Assembly (NCBI GenBank): GCA_020352775.1
Contig: CP070684.1
Location: 741,665-788,800 of the forward strand
Origin: Candidatus Omnitrophota bacterium
GTDB lineage: Bacteria; Omnitrophota; Gorgyraeia; Duberdicusellales; 4484-171
DNA length: 47,136 nucleotides
Reading direction: 5' to 3'
The translations under genes were made by a program, and so were the position numbers. The notes under the pieces are model-generated. The model was not told the DNA's origin and ran no database searches. It saw only the letters and a program-made list of their open reading frames with translations. Below, piece after piece: positions 25,410 through 33,321 of the stretch (its first letter is position 1; every line of letters begins with the position of its first letter).

Positions 25410-26495
25410 ATGAAGAAGTATGATTTCGGTCTTAACTGGAGCGGGACAGCAAAAGAAAAGTTTGTAGGGTTTCTTCAGGAAGTATGTAAAGAGAAGAAAC
25501 TTTCATTTCTTTGGATCTCTGAGGATAACGTCAAAAAGGTAGTACAAGATCTTGAGCGAAAGCACCTTATGGTCAAGGTTCTTCTGGATACTGAAGCTAC
25601 CTATAATAAGAAGGGAGATTTTTACGCCCGTATTTGCTATGCCGTTAAAGATTCGGGTGGAGTGGTTATTAACGATCCGGATCGTACAAAAATAGCTATT
25701 GATAAGTCAGTCTTACATTATGAGCTAGCAAATGAAGGTATTTTTACTCCTTATACAGTTATTGTGCGTAACTGGCAACCCAGTACTTATCGATTATCAG
25801 AGACGGAAAGGGAGAAATTAGGCATTCCTTTTGTGATAAAGCCGGCGCTGGGATATGGACAGCAGGGGGTTATAAAAGATGCTCGCGGCTCAATACGTGA
25901 AATTGCTAGTGCGCGAAACTTTGATCGGGGAGATAACTTTTTATTACAAGAGAGGATTACACCAATCGAGTTGGGAGGTAAACGCGGCTGGTTTCGTGTT
26001 TTTAATCTCTTTAATGCAATTATTCCATGCTGGTGGGATGATATCACCAGTCACTATGAGCACTTGCTGTATGAAGAGTTTAATAGCTACGGGCTTTATC
26101 CTTTAGTAAAAATCGTTTCTAAAATTGCCAGTGTTACACGAATGGCGTGGTTTTCTACAGAAATAGCAATTAATAATAAAGATAACCAGCGACGTTTCAT
26201 CGCCATTGATTATCTGAACGATCAGTGCGCTATGGATACCCAATCAGAAACACCAACCGGTGTACCTGATAATATTGTTAAATATACCGCCAACTGCATG
26301 GCAGATATTGCCTATCGCCATATACATCAGGAGAAATTGGATAGAAAATATACAGTTTGGCTTAAAGATGCAAGCATTGAAATAAGAGGGCTTGGAGTTG
26401 CTCCAGAATTATTGACTGCAAATAGCAATAAAAAATTCATTAGTCATAGTAAGTTTGTGCATAAAATATTACAAATATTTCACCATGATCAGTAG
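25410..26495 (+). CDS. ATP-grasp superfamily enzyme (RimK/YheCD-like)
   Basis: The 361-residue protein has the ATP-grasp layout: an N-terminal Rossmann-like part with GGVVINDPDRTKIAIDK, the ATP lid PFVIKPALGYGQQGV, LLQERI (adenine-side glutamate), and the Mg-binding C-terminal strand RRFIAIDYLNDQCAM. Acceptor and donor are unknown. Because it follows an LD-carboxypeptidase by 17 bases, ligation of an amino acid or modified peptide in murein recycling is one idea, and peptide-tagging like RimK is another. The YheC/YheD spore-coat family is the closest by motif order, but the assignment is by eye. Confidence 0.72.
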   Translation: MKKYDFGLNWSGTAKEKFVGFLQEVCKEKKLSFLWISEDNVKKVVQDLERKHLMVKVLLDTEATYNKKGDFYARICYAVKDSGGVVINDPDRTKIAIDKSVLHYELANEGIFTPYTVIVRNWQPSTYRLSETEREKLGIPFVIKPALGYGQQGVIKDARGSIREIASARNFDRGDNFLLQERITPIELGGKRGWFRVFNLFNAIIPCWWDDITSHYEHLLYEEFNSYGLYPLVKIVSKIASVTRMAWFSTEIAINNKDNQRRFIAIDYLNDQCAMDTQSETPTGVPDNIVKYTANCMADIAYRHIHQEKLDRKYTVWLKDASIEIRGLGVAPELLTANSNKKFISHSKFVHKILQIFHHDQ

Positions 26496-26637
26496 CGCCC
26501 GCCCAATCAGTTTTTCAAATTTTAGCTGAAGAGAGAGTTTTTCCTTTTGTAAACATTATTTTTCATGTAAATTAATTATTGAGAGGAATAGGGATGATTG
26601 TTGCCTTTTTAAAAACGGATAATATAAGGAGTGGAAT

Positions 26638-27306
26638 ATGAAGATGAGATGGTTTTTTATTTTTGTGGTTGTAATTTCAGCCGGGGCATTAATGCCGGCA
26701 TCAGATGTATATGCTGATTTTGCTTTTTCAACAAAGGCAGGTACCTTGGGCGCGGGTGTAGAGGGGATTAAGCGTATAAACTCTATGTTTAATTTTAGGA
26801 TTGGTGCTAATGCTTTTCAATTTGAGTATGATGGCACAGAAAGTGAAATTGAATATGACATTGATATTGATCTTTTATCTTTTTCAGCTTTGGTTGACTT
26901 TTTCCCTTTTGGGAGAGGATTTCGTATAACCGCTGGGGTGATGAGGGGTGAAAATGAACTTGAGTTTAACGCAAAGCCGTCGGCAACCTATCAGATAGGG
27001 GACACTACTTATACGCTGTCGGAGGTAGGATCATTAACTGGTAAGCTTGATTTTGATGGGTTCGGGCCTTATGCTGGAATCGGTTGGGGAAACCCTTTTG
27101 GAGAAGGTAAGAGGTGGACGCTTACAATGGATATTGGCGTTATGGTTCAGGGTTCACCCAATGTGGATTTAAGCGCCGATGGTACTTTGTCAGGTGCCGC
27201 AGCTTTTTTGGCTGATCTTGCAAACGAAGAGAATAATTTACAGAACGCCTTGGAGGATTATGAGTTTTATCCAGTAGTTATGGTGGGATTATCTTATAGA
27301 TTTTAG
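26638..27306 (+). CDS. Outer-membrane beta-barrel protein, 222 residues
   Basis: A signal peptide (FFIFVVVISAGALMPASDVYA|DFAF) is followed by amphipathic strands (FNFRIGANAFQFEYDG, IDIDLLSFSALVDFFPFGRGFRITAGVMRG, FDGFGPYAGIGWGNPF, WTLTMDIGVMVQGS) and the terminal sorting residue in VVMVGLSYRF. The size and the central polar loop (LADLANEENNLQNALEDYEF) fit a small eight-stranded barrel. It belongs to the same general class as 14744-15541 but is not closely similar. AAGGAG precedes ATG. Confidence 0.82.
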   Translation: MKMRWFFIFVVVISAGALMPASDVYADFAFSTKAGTLGAGVEGIKRINSMFNFRIGANAFQFEYDGTESEIEYDIDIDLLSFSALVDFFPFGRGFRITAGVMRGENELEFNAKPSATYQIGDTTYTLSEVGSLTGKLDFDGFGPYAGIGWGNPFGEGKRWTLTMDIGVMVQGSPNVDLSADGTLSGAAAFLADLANEENNLQNALEDYEFYPVVMVGLSYRF

Positions 27307-27453
27307 GAATACATTGCTAGTTTATCCCCATAAATCTGTTGTAAAAATAGCAAGTAAGCACTACACTAATTAACCTACCTATTCTTTTTAATCCGTGTTA
27401 TATTTAAAGGGAGAAAGCATTTTACGTGTTAGGCTTTGCTTTTGGAGGGGAGG

Positions 27454-28509
27454 ATGAGAAAGCTATCCAGACGAGAATTTATTAAGGTGTGTTTTTTCTC
27501 AGCTCTTACAGCTGTAATGGGGATGTTTTCTTTATCCTTCTTTAGGAGGGTTAAAAGCCCGGCAATAGCCAAAAAAGGGGTAGGTTTTGAGCCTGCTTAT
27601 CTAAAGTTGCACAAAAGCGGTGAGTTGCGCAGGAGAGGAGAGAAGCTCTGGAATATTATGAAAAGCTGTCAAATGTGTCCCCGAAAATGCGGGGCTAAGC
27701 GCCTGGCTGGAGAAAAGGGCTTTTGTCAAGCTTCATCCCAACTAGAGATATCCTCTCACCATCCGCATTTTGGGGAGGAGGATCCATTAGTTGGGAGAAA
27801 TGGCTCAGGTACTATATTTTTCACAAATTGTGGCTTAAGGTGTGTTTTTTGCATTAACTGGGAAATCAGCCAGGGGGGTCAGGGCCAGGTGCGAAGTATT
27901 GATGATTTGGCTGATATGATGCTTGAACTTCAAACAAAGGGCTGCCACAACATAAATTTTGGTACTCCGACCCACTATGTGCCCCATATTATTTTGGCAG
28001 TAGATAAGGCCGCAGCCAAAGGTTTACGGCTTCCTTTGGTCTATAATACCTGTGGATGGGAGCGCATGGAGGTCTTAAAGCTTCTGGATGGTATTATTGA
28101 TATTTATCTGCCGGATTTTAAGTATTCTTCTTCAGATATGGCGGCAAAGTATTCATCTGATGCTTATGAATACCCTGAGATCACAAAGAAGTCCTTTCTT
28201 GAGATGAATCGCCAAGTTGGGGCGGCAATCCCGGCTGAGGACGGGCTTATATATCGCGGCCTTATGGTGCGCCATTTGGTCATGCCCAATGGGGTCAGTG
28301 GCACAAAGGTGGTTGTTGAGTGGATCGCAGCCAATTTGCCAAAAAACACCTATCTTAACCTTATGTCACAATACAGACCATACTATAAGGCCCGTAATTA
28401 TCCCCAGATTGCCCGTAGTATAACCGCTAAAGAATACAGAGAAGCTATTCGATGGGCAAAACAAGCCGGACTTACCAATGTCCATCTTCAAGCGACCCCT
28501 CTTATTTAG
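27454..28509 (+). CDS. Radical SAM enzyme of PflX type (COG1313) with Tat signal peptide
   Basis: Start ATG 27454 follows GGAGGGGAGG; an in-frame TTG at 27436 would read through that site. The 351-residue protein begins with a twin-arginine signal: SRREFIK at 5-11 then a hydrophobic stretch to about 30. Then come a four-cysteine motif C72-C75-C79-C91 (CQMCPRKCGAKRL) and the radical SAM motif C126-C130-C133 in CGLRCVFC. GEEDPLVGRNGSGTIFF, NINFGTPTHYVPHI and DIYLPDFKYSSSDMA are typical of PflX/COG1313. The family activates or modifies unknown partners and is normally cytoplasmic; a Tat leader suggests export of a folded Fe-S enzyme or a membrane anchor. No neighbour explains it. Confidence 0.85.
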   Translation: MRKLSRREFIKVCFFSALTAVMGMFSLSFFRRVKSPAIAKKGVGFEPAYLKLHKSGELRRRGEKLWNIMKSCQMCPRKCGAKRLAGEKGFCQASSQLEISSHHPHFGEEDPLVGRNGSGTIFFTNCGLRCVFCINWEISQGGQGQVRSIDDLADMMLELQTKGCHNINFGTPTHYVPHIILAVDKAAAKGLRLPLVYNTCGWERMEVLKLLDGIIDIYLPDFKYSSSDMAAKYSSDAYEYPEITKKSFLEMNRQVGAAIPAEDGLIYRGLMVRHLVMPNGVSGTKVVVEWIAANLPKNTYLNLMSQYRPYYKARNYPQIARSITAKEYREAIRWAKQAGLTNVHLQATPLI

Positions 28510-28583
28510 CCCAGTTTATATTTAACAGAAGAGAGGATTTTCACTTCGCCTATCTATTTTGATTGGCTTTTTGAAAACAGGAC

Positions 28584-28612
28584 TTGATGGTAAGAGGCAG
28601 GTATGTTATTCT
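28584..28612 (+). promoter_or_regulatory. Promoter of Rrf2/TauE unit
   Basis: TTGATG (28584-28589), 17 bases, TATTCT (28607-28612). The palindrome at 28618 covers the expected start site. Confidence 0.6.
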
Positions 28613-28617
28613 ATATA

Positions 28618-28631
28618 TTGTCTATAGACAA
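28618..28631 (+). promoter_or_regulatory. Operator-like perfect palindrome before Rrf2 gene
   Basis: TTGTCTATAGACAA is a perfect 14-base palindrome placed five bases after the -10 box and 21 bases before the Rrf2 start. Its location over the transcription start is that of an autorepressor site. Confidence 0.7.
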
Positions 28632-28652
28632 AGTAGGCAAATAGAGGGTGAA

Positions 28653-29054
28653 ATGAAGTTAACCACCAAGACAGAATATTTATTGTTGGCACTCATTTAT
28701 ATTGCTCGCCAAGAAAAAGAGCATTTTATAAAAATCAAAGATATTTGTACGGTATATGATATTCCCAAAAAATATCTAGAGCAACTATTTTTAACGCTTA
28801 AGCACAATAGATATATAAAAACAAAAAGAGGTGCTAATGGTGGCTACAAGCTTGCAAGGCCCGCAAACAAAATTAGTGTATCTGAGATTGCCAGGTTAAT
28901 GGATGGCGCCTTAGCGCCGATAGAGGCTGTAAGTAAACATTTCTATTCGCAGACCCCCTTAGAAAAAGAAAAAAAAATCATAAAAGTTTTACAAGAGATA
29001 AGAGATTACATTGCTAACAGATTGGAAAAATTAAAACTTTCTGATTTAGTATGA
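28653..29054 (+). CDS. Rrf2 family transcriptional regulator
   Basis: Start ATG 28653 (133 residues) gives the standard Rrf2 opening MKLTTKTEYLLLALIYIAR; upstream in-frame starts would lie inside the promoter and operator. The winged helix is IKIKDICTVYDIPKKYLEQLFLTLKHNRYIKTKRGANGGYKLARP, and the C-terminal dimerisation helix follows. The protein has one cysteine only, in KDICTV, so it cannot bind Fe-S by the IscR three-cysteine mode and resembles CymR-type members. It is followed by a TauE/SafE exporter, so it probably responds to a sulfur metabolite. Confidence 0.9.
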   Translation: MKLTTKTEYLLLALIYIARQEKEHFIKIKDICTVYDIPKKYLEQLFLTLKHNRYIKTKRGANGGYKLARPANKISVSEIARLMDGALAPIEAVSKHFYSQTPLEKEKKIIKVLQEIRDYIANRLEKLKLSDLV

Positions 29055-29120
29055 TTGATTTCTAATTTCGTTAATATATATAATTCGATTCATGTTTATA
29101 TTACAGAAAGGAGGCGCAAA

Positions 29121-29969
29121 ATGATATTAGAATTATCTTTGACATTTATTATCGGTATAACAATGTTTGCTTTTCTTTGTGAATATATGGATTCTACTTT
29201 GGGCATGGGGTATGGGACTACATTGACGCCGGTTCTTTTAATCATGGGTTTTGAGCCATTACAAGTAGTGCCGGTAGTATTATTATCAGAATTAATTAGC
29301 GGCTTATTGGCTGGCATTTTCCATCAGCGGGAAGGTAATGTAAATTTTAGACCAAAAAGCTTAAGGCCTTCTGTGATCTGGGGGAAATTAAATACTTTAG
29401 GCTGGGTTGCGAGCTTCAAAAGAGGTTTTCCTTTGCATTTAAAAATTGCTGGACTTCTGGCATTATGTAGTATTATAGGCACTGTTACTGCAGTTTTTAT
29501 CGCCCTTAATATTTCTAAATTTTGGGTAAAACTTTATATAGGTTTTTTAGTGCTCTCAATGGGAATAATGATGCTTATTTTTTTTAATAAGAAATTCAGC
29601 TTTTCTAAGAGGAAGATATTTGGTTTAGGGATGTTAGCTTCTTTTAACAAGGGTATTAGTGGCGGTGGTTATGGGCCGCTGGTAACAAGCGGCCAAATAC
29701 TTTCAGGAGTTGAAGGAAAGAGTGCGGTCGGTATAACATCTTTAGCTGAAGGGTTAACCTGCGCCGTGGGTATCTTAACTTATATTTTTGTTTCAAAAAA
29801 TCCTTTAGATTTAAAGCTGGCCCCTTTTATTATTATCGGAGCTGTTCTTTCTGTTCCTTTCTCAGCAAAGAGCGTAAGAAAACTTACTGAAAAAAGATTA
29901 AAATTTGCTATCGCGACCCTTACTATAATTTTAGGAATATTTACTATTGTAAAAACGTTAAAGAGTTAA
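29121..29969 (+). CDS. TauE/SafE family sulfite/sulfonate exporter-like permease
   Basis: Start ATG 29121 follows AAAGGAGG; the open frame extends 22 residues upstream without a ribosome site. The 282-residue protein has about eight membrane helices in two halves. The first half carries MDSTLGMGYGTTLTPVLLIMG (the TauE glycine-rich loop) and VVPVVLLSELISGLLAGI; the second half carries FNKGISGGGYGPLVTSGQIL. Family members export sulfite, sulfoacetate or other organosulfur anions. The Rrf2 gene ends 66 bases upstream and they probably share a promoter. Confidence 0.9.
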   Translation: MILELSLTFIIGITMFAFLCEYMDSTLGMGYGTTLTPVLLIMGFEPLQVVPVVLLSELISGLLAGIFHQREGNVNFRPKSLRPSVIWGKLNTLGWVASFKRGFPLHLKIAGLLALCSIIGTVTAVFIALNISKFWVKLYIGFLVLSMGIMMLIFFNKKFSFSKRKIFGLGMLASFNKGISGGGYGPLVTSGQILSGVEGKSAVGITSLAEGLTCAVGILTYIFVSKNPLDLKLAPFIIIGAVLSVPFSAKSVRKLTEKRLKFAIATLTIILGIFTIVKTLKS

Positions 29970-30093
29970 AAATAAATTTTTCTTAGCTTAAGATCCTTTC
30001 CCCAACATAACTAAAAGTAGAAAGTTCAGTTTTATCTTGCTAGACCACAAATAATAACCTGCCCTTTATTTTTCTTAACAAAATGATTTGTGC

Positions 30094-30121
30094 TTGACAA
30101 TTGTTTTATGAGTGCTACTAT
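30094..30121 (+). promoter_or_regulatory. Promoter of small membrane protein gene
   Basis: TTGACA (30094-30099), 16 bases, TACTAT (30116-30121). The -10 box lies in the left arm of an 11-base inverted repeat. Confidence 0.7.
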
Positions 30122-30138
30122 TTTTAGAATAGTAGCAC
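30112..30138 (+). promoter_or_regulatory. Operator-like inverted repeat, 11-bp arms, overlapping the -10 box
   Basis: GTGCTACTATT (30112-30122), five-base spacer, AATAGTAGCAC (30128-30138), perfect arms. It overlaps the -10 box and the start site and ends one base before AAAGGAGG, so it could be a repressor operator or, as RNA, a hairpin touching the ribosome site. Confidence 0.75.
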
Positions 30139-30152
30139 AAAGGAGGTATTAG

Positions 30153-30440
30153 ATGTGTTATTCAATACCATTGGCTGGCGCAGCGATCACTCATATTGTG
30201 TGGGCCAGAAAGCGTAGTGTAAAGCTTTGGTGGCTCAATTTGATGTTTTACGGTGCAGCTTTGTTTGGCGTTATAGACCACTGGTGGAATGGAGAATTAT
30301 TTCTTGTTTCTGAAAATGTAGTTAAAGATCTTCTTTTGGGAGTAACTATTACTATTACTACACTTTTAGTGTGGGGGATAATGGTTGTGGTAAGTAAGAC
30401 TAATCCCACCTTAGCAAGCTATACCAATATCAGTAAGTAA
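30153..30440 (+). CDS. Small membrane protein of unknown function, 95 residues
   Basis: Three hydrophobic segments are visible (near 6-18, 24-44 and 58-80): VKLWWLNLMFYGAALFGVIDHWWNGELF and DLLLGVTITITTLLVWGIMVVV. The N-terminal MCYSIPLAGAAITHIVW has one cysteine at position 2. I do not recognise the family. It has its own regulated promoter, strong AAAGGAGG site and terminator, so it is a single-gene unit under specific control. Confidence 0.75.
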   Translation: MCYSIPLAGAAITHIVWARKRSVKLWWLNLMFYGAALFGVIDHWWNGELFLVSENVVKDLLLGVTITITTLLVWGIMVVVSKTNPTLASYTNISK

Positions 30441-30447
30441 CTTAAAT

Positions 30448-30497
30448 AAAGGGGACGCTTCTGTTTTTTTAATTAAATAGAAACGTCCCCTTTTTTC
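30448..30497 (+). terminator. Long GGGGACG hairpin, terminator and possible REP-like element
   Basis: AAAGGGGACG (30448-30457) pairs with CGTCCCCTTT (30484-30493); pairing continues inward with one C-A mismatch and one G-T pair (CTTCTGTTT against AAATAGAAA), and a T tract follows. It works as a Rho-independent terminator. Similar GGGGACG...CGTCCCC palindromes are, from memory, common dispersed elements in uncultured bacteria. Confidence 0.8.
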
Positions 30498-30573
30498 AAA
30501 GCCAGGATTTTTGGTAAGATAGGGGGAATGCAGTTTTGTTTGCTAAATAAAAAAATTAAGCCGGAGGTGAGAT

Positions 30574-31560
30574 ATGGAAACAGGAAAAATGGGTATAAAT
30601 ATAAAGGAGATAAAAACGCAGGATTTAAACCCCCAAGATTTTATAAAACAGCAGATACGTGAGATTTCCTCAGTTGTTGGAGACGGATTAGCGATTAATG
30701 CTCTTTCCGGTGGGGTGGATTCTTCAGTTGTCACTATGCTGGGCCATAAGGCTTTAAATAACCGGCTAAAGACATATTTCATAGAAAATGGCTTAATGAG
30801 ACAGGGTGAGCCGCAAAGAGTCGCTGCATCATTTAAGAAATTAGGCGTATCTGTTGAGATAGTTGATGCTCGTCAGCAATTCTTTTCTGCGCTTAAGGGC
30901 ATAACGGATCCTGAAGAAAAGAGAGAGGCTATTACCCAAACATTTTACAAAGACGTTTTCGGTAAGCTTGTAAAGACGAGTGGCGCAAAATATCTTTTGC
31001 AAGGCACGATTTACACAGATGTGGAAGAAACCGTTGCCGGCGTAAAGAGACAGCATAATATACTCACGCAGTTAGGGATTGATACGCAGGAACTGTATGG
31101 TTATAAGGTCATAGAACCGCTTATACAGCTTAGAAAGCCAGGGGTAAGGGATGTTGCGAAAGCCTTAGGCTTGCCGGCGGATATATACGAAAGGCCGCCC
31201 TTTCCCGGACCAGCTTTATCTGCCAGAGTAATAGGTGAAGTCACCCCTGAAAGAATTGAGATTGTGCGTCCGGCTACTGCAATTGTAGAAGAAGAATTAT
31301 GTAATACAGGAGCATTCCAGTATTTAGCGATTTTACATGAAGATAAAGTCACCGGAGTAAGAGAAGGCAGGCGTGATTATGGATTTCAGATAGAAATAAG
31401 ATGCTGGGAAAGTAAAGATGCAACAGTGGCATCGCCGACCAGGCTTCCTTATGAGGTCTTAGAAAAATTAGCCGAAAGGATAACAAAAGAAATTCCCGGC
31501 GTCGTGAGCGTTACATATAATATAGCCAAAAAACCACCGTCAACTATAGAGGCCATTTAG
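30574..31560 (+). CDS. guaA: Stand-alone GuaA-type ATP-pyrophosphatase (GMP synthase subunit B-like)
   Basis: The 328-residue protein has the PP-loop ALSGGVDSSVVTML near residue 45, GTIYTDVEETVAG (family GT(L/I)YPD), and the C-terminal dimer domain PPFPGPALSARVIGEVTPERIEIVRPATAIVEEEL ending TYNIAKKPPSTIEAI. This is the ATPPase plus dimerisation part of GMP synthase without the glutamine amidotransferase domain. Such split enzymes are normal in archaea; bacterial GuaA is usually fused. The substrate segment is divergent (VKRQHN where GuaA has IKSHHN), so either a separate GATase exists elsewhere or the enzyme acts on another nucleotide. GGAGGTGAGAT precedes ATG. Confidence 0.82.
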   Translation: METGKMGINIKEIKTQDLNPQDFIKQQIREISSVVGDGLAINALSGGVDSSVVTMLGHKALNNRLKTYFIENGLMRQGEPQRVAASFKKLGVSVEIVDARQQFFSALKGITDPEEKREAITQTFYKDVFGKLVKTSGAKYLLQGTIYTDVEETVAGVKRQHNILTQLGIDTQELYGYKVIEPLIQLRKPGVRDVAKALGLPADIYERPPFPGPALSARVIGEVTPERIEIVRPATAIVEEELCNTGAFQYLAILHEDKVTGVREGRRDYGFQIEIRCWESKDATVASPTRLPYEVLEKLAERITKEIPGVVSVTYNIAKKPPSTIEAI

Positions 31561-31641
31561 ACAGAAAAGATAAAGACCTTCCCGAGTAAGTAAATCTACC
31601 TTTTTCTTCGGCAAAAAATCTAAACATTTTTCATTCACCGC

Positions 31642-31670
31642 TTGATAATATTAAAATAATGTGGTATGCT
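31642..31670 (+). promoter_or_regulatory. Promoter of AbrB-type regulator gene
   Basis: TTGATA (31642-31647), 17 bases, TATGCT (31665-31670). The -10 lies inside the left arm of the inverted repeat at 31664. Confidence 0.6.
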
Positions 31671-31688
31671 TTGTATGGTAAAGCATAC
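31664..31688 (+). promoter_or_regulatory. Operator-like inverted repeat, 9-bp arms
   Basis: GTATGCTTT (31664-31672), seven-base spacer GTATGGT, AAAGCATAC (31680-31688); further CATAC follows at 31693. The arms overlap the -10 box, 44 bases before the AbrB-type gene, a likely autoregulatory site. Confidence 0.7.
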
Positions 31689-31732
31689 TTTTCATACTTT
31701 TAGGCTAATCGATTAAAAAGGAGGAGGCAAAA

Positions 31733-31978
31733 ATGAAAGATTCCCCTGACGTATATGGCACAGTCACGGTAGGTGCAAGAGGACAGGTTATTATCCCTGC
31801 GAAAGCAAGAAGGACGCTTAAAATACGCCCTGGTGATCAGTTGATTGTGATGTCAGGACCCCCAGGCCGCAGGGAGATACTTAGCTTTATTCCTGTAGAG
31901 CGTGTTTCTCAAGTTTTACATCATTTTGAGGAGCGCCTCGAATCATTAAAAAAAGAACTTTCTAAAAGGGTTAAATAA
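31733..31978 (+). CDS. AbrB/SpoVT/MazE-type swapped-hairpin transcription regulator
   Basis: The 81-residue protein has the SpoVT-AbrB DNA-binding domain GTVTVGARGQVIIPAKARRTLKIRPGDQLIVM (residues 9-45) and a C-terminal helical oligomerisation tail VSQVLHHFEERLESLKKELSK. GGAGGAGGC precedes ATG. An inverted repeat covers its own -10 box, and it lies 71 bases before an efflux operon, so autoregulation and control of the efflux genes are both plausible. No toxin gene follows, so an antitoxin role is unlikely. Confidence 0.85.
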   Translation: MKDSPDVYGTVTVGARGQVIIPAKARRTLKIRPGDQLIVMSGPPGRREILSFIPVERVSQVLHHFEERLESLKKELSKRVK

Positions 31979-32049
31979 TCAGGTAATTGGGAATTTTTTA
32001 ATGCGTTATGATGTCTAAGTTAATAGGGAAGTTATATACAAGGTATAAA

Positions 32050-33321
32050 ATGAAGCGATTTAAATTCATATTTTTAACATGTTTTTTATGTGCCAGTTGG
32101 GCAATTCGGGTAGGAGCACAGGAGGCTTTTCAATGGGAGGATTGTGTAAAAGAGGCATACGTAAACAATCCGGATCTTATTTCGGCAGCGCAAGGGCTTA
32201 AGCAAACAGAGGCAGATAAACGCATTACGCAAAGCGCGGCCCTACCTCAGATAAGTACGGAGCTAACCGGAAAAAAATCTAAAGCAGCCGCGAGCAATAA
32301 ACAATCAGATAGTTATTCTTACGGGGTAAGCGGCAGGCAATTATTGTTTGATGGTTTTAAAACCTCTAATGATATTGCTGCGGCAAAAGAGGATGTAAAG
32401 GCATCTCAATACAATTATGCGGTAGTCTCATCCAACGTACGCCTAAATTTAAGGACTGTTTTTGCCGAGCTCTTGCGAGCACAAGCACTTATTTCCCTTA
32501 CGGAAGATATTGCTCAACGAAGGAAACAGAATTTAGAATTAGTCCAGTTGCGTTATGAGGGGGGACGAGAGCATAAGGGGGCATTATTAACTGCCCAGGC
32601 AGATTTTGCTCAAGCTGAGTTTGAGGTAGAGCAGGCAAAGCGGAATCTTTCATTAGCCCAGGCCAAATTAATAAAAGAACTTGGTTGGCAAAATAAAGTT
32701 TCCATAAGAGCCGAAGGAGACTTTGCGGTTGCGGATTCACAAAGTTTAAAGCCTGATTTTGTATATCTTGCGGATAATACACCTTTTTTAAAAGAGCTAG
32801 CTGCCCGAAAGGAAGCTGCACGCTTTGGGCTTAAGTCAGCCAAGGCAGACTTTTTCCCGCAAATTTACTTAACTTCATCTATTGGTAAAACTAATTCTTA
32901 TTGGGCACCTGATGATAAAGAGTGGTCAGCGGGTTTAAGTGTATCATTCCCTTTATTTGAAGGGGGTAGTCGTATAGCCAAGATTTCGAAAGAAGAGGCA
33001 AGGGCGAAGCAGGCCCAGGCAGATGAGCGAAGCGGGCGTGATAGCGTTATCGTTACATTAGAAGCAACTTGGAAGGATTTACAAGATGCAATAGATGAAG
33101 TTTCGGTCCAGGAAAAGTTTCTTAAGGCTTCTCAGGAACGTGCTAAAATCGCCAATGCCGAGTATTCTACCGGTTTGATTGATTTTGATGATTGGATAAT
33201 TATTGAAGATGAATTGGTGCGCGCTAAAAAGGCTTATCTTAACGCGCAGACAAATATGTTAATTGCTGAAGCCAAATGGGTTCAGGCAAAAGGAGGGGTG
33301 TTAGAATATGCTAAAGAATAA
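32050..33321 (+). CDS. TolC family outer-membrane efflux protein
   Basis: I start at ATG 32050 because it gives a clean signal peptide MKRFKFIFLTCFLCASWAIRVGAQ; an ATG at 32008 adds 14 residues with a weaker leader. The 423-residue protein has the tandem outer-membrane efflux repeats: WEDCVKEAYVNNPDLISAAQGLKQTEADKRITQSAALPQI and later LRTVFAELLRAQALISLTEDI, LAARKEAARFGLKSAKADFFPQIYLTSSIG, YSTGLIDFDDWIIIEDELVRAKKAYLNAQTNM. It forms the trans-envelope duct for the MacAB-like genes that follow; its 3' end overlaps the next gene by 14 bases. Confidence 0.93.
   Translation: MKRFKFIFLTCFLCASWAIRVGAQEAFQWEDCVKEAYVNNPDLISAAQGLKQTEADKRITQSAALPQISTELTGKKSKAAASNKQSDSYSYGVSGRQLLFDGFKTSNDIAAAKEDVKASQYNYAVVSSNVRLNLRTVFAELLRAQALISLTEDIAQRRKQNLELVQLRYEGGREHKGALLTAQADFAQAEFEVEQAKRNLSLAQAKLIKELGWQNKVSIRAEGDFAVADSQSLKPDFVYLADNTPFLKELAARKEAARFGLKSAKADFFPQIYLTSSIGKTNSYWAPDDKEWSAGLSVSFPLFEGGSRIAKISKEEARAKQAQADERSGRDSVIVTLEATWKDLQDAIDEVSVQEKFLKASQERAKIANAEYSTGLIDFDDWIIIEDELVRAKKAYLNAQTNMLIAEAKWVQAKGGVLEYAKE

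Noticed and set aside
31733-31978. MazE-type antitoxin
   Set aside because: The next gene is an efflux component, not a toxin, and the domain is of the general AbrB/SpoVT type.
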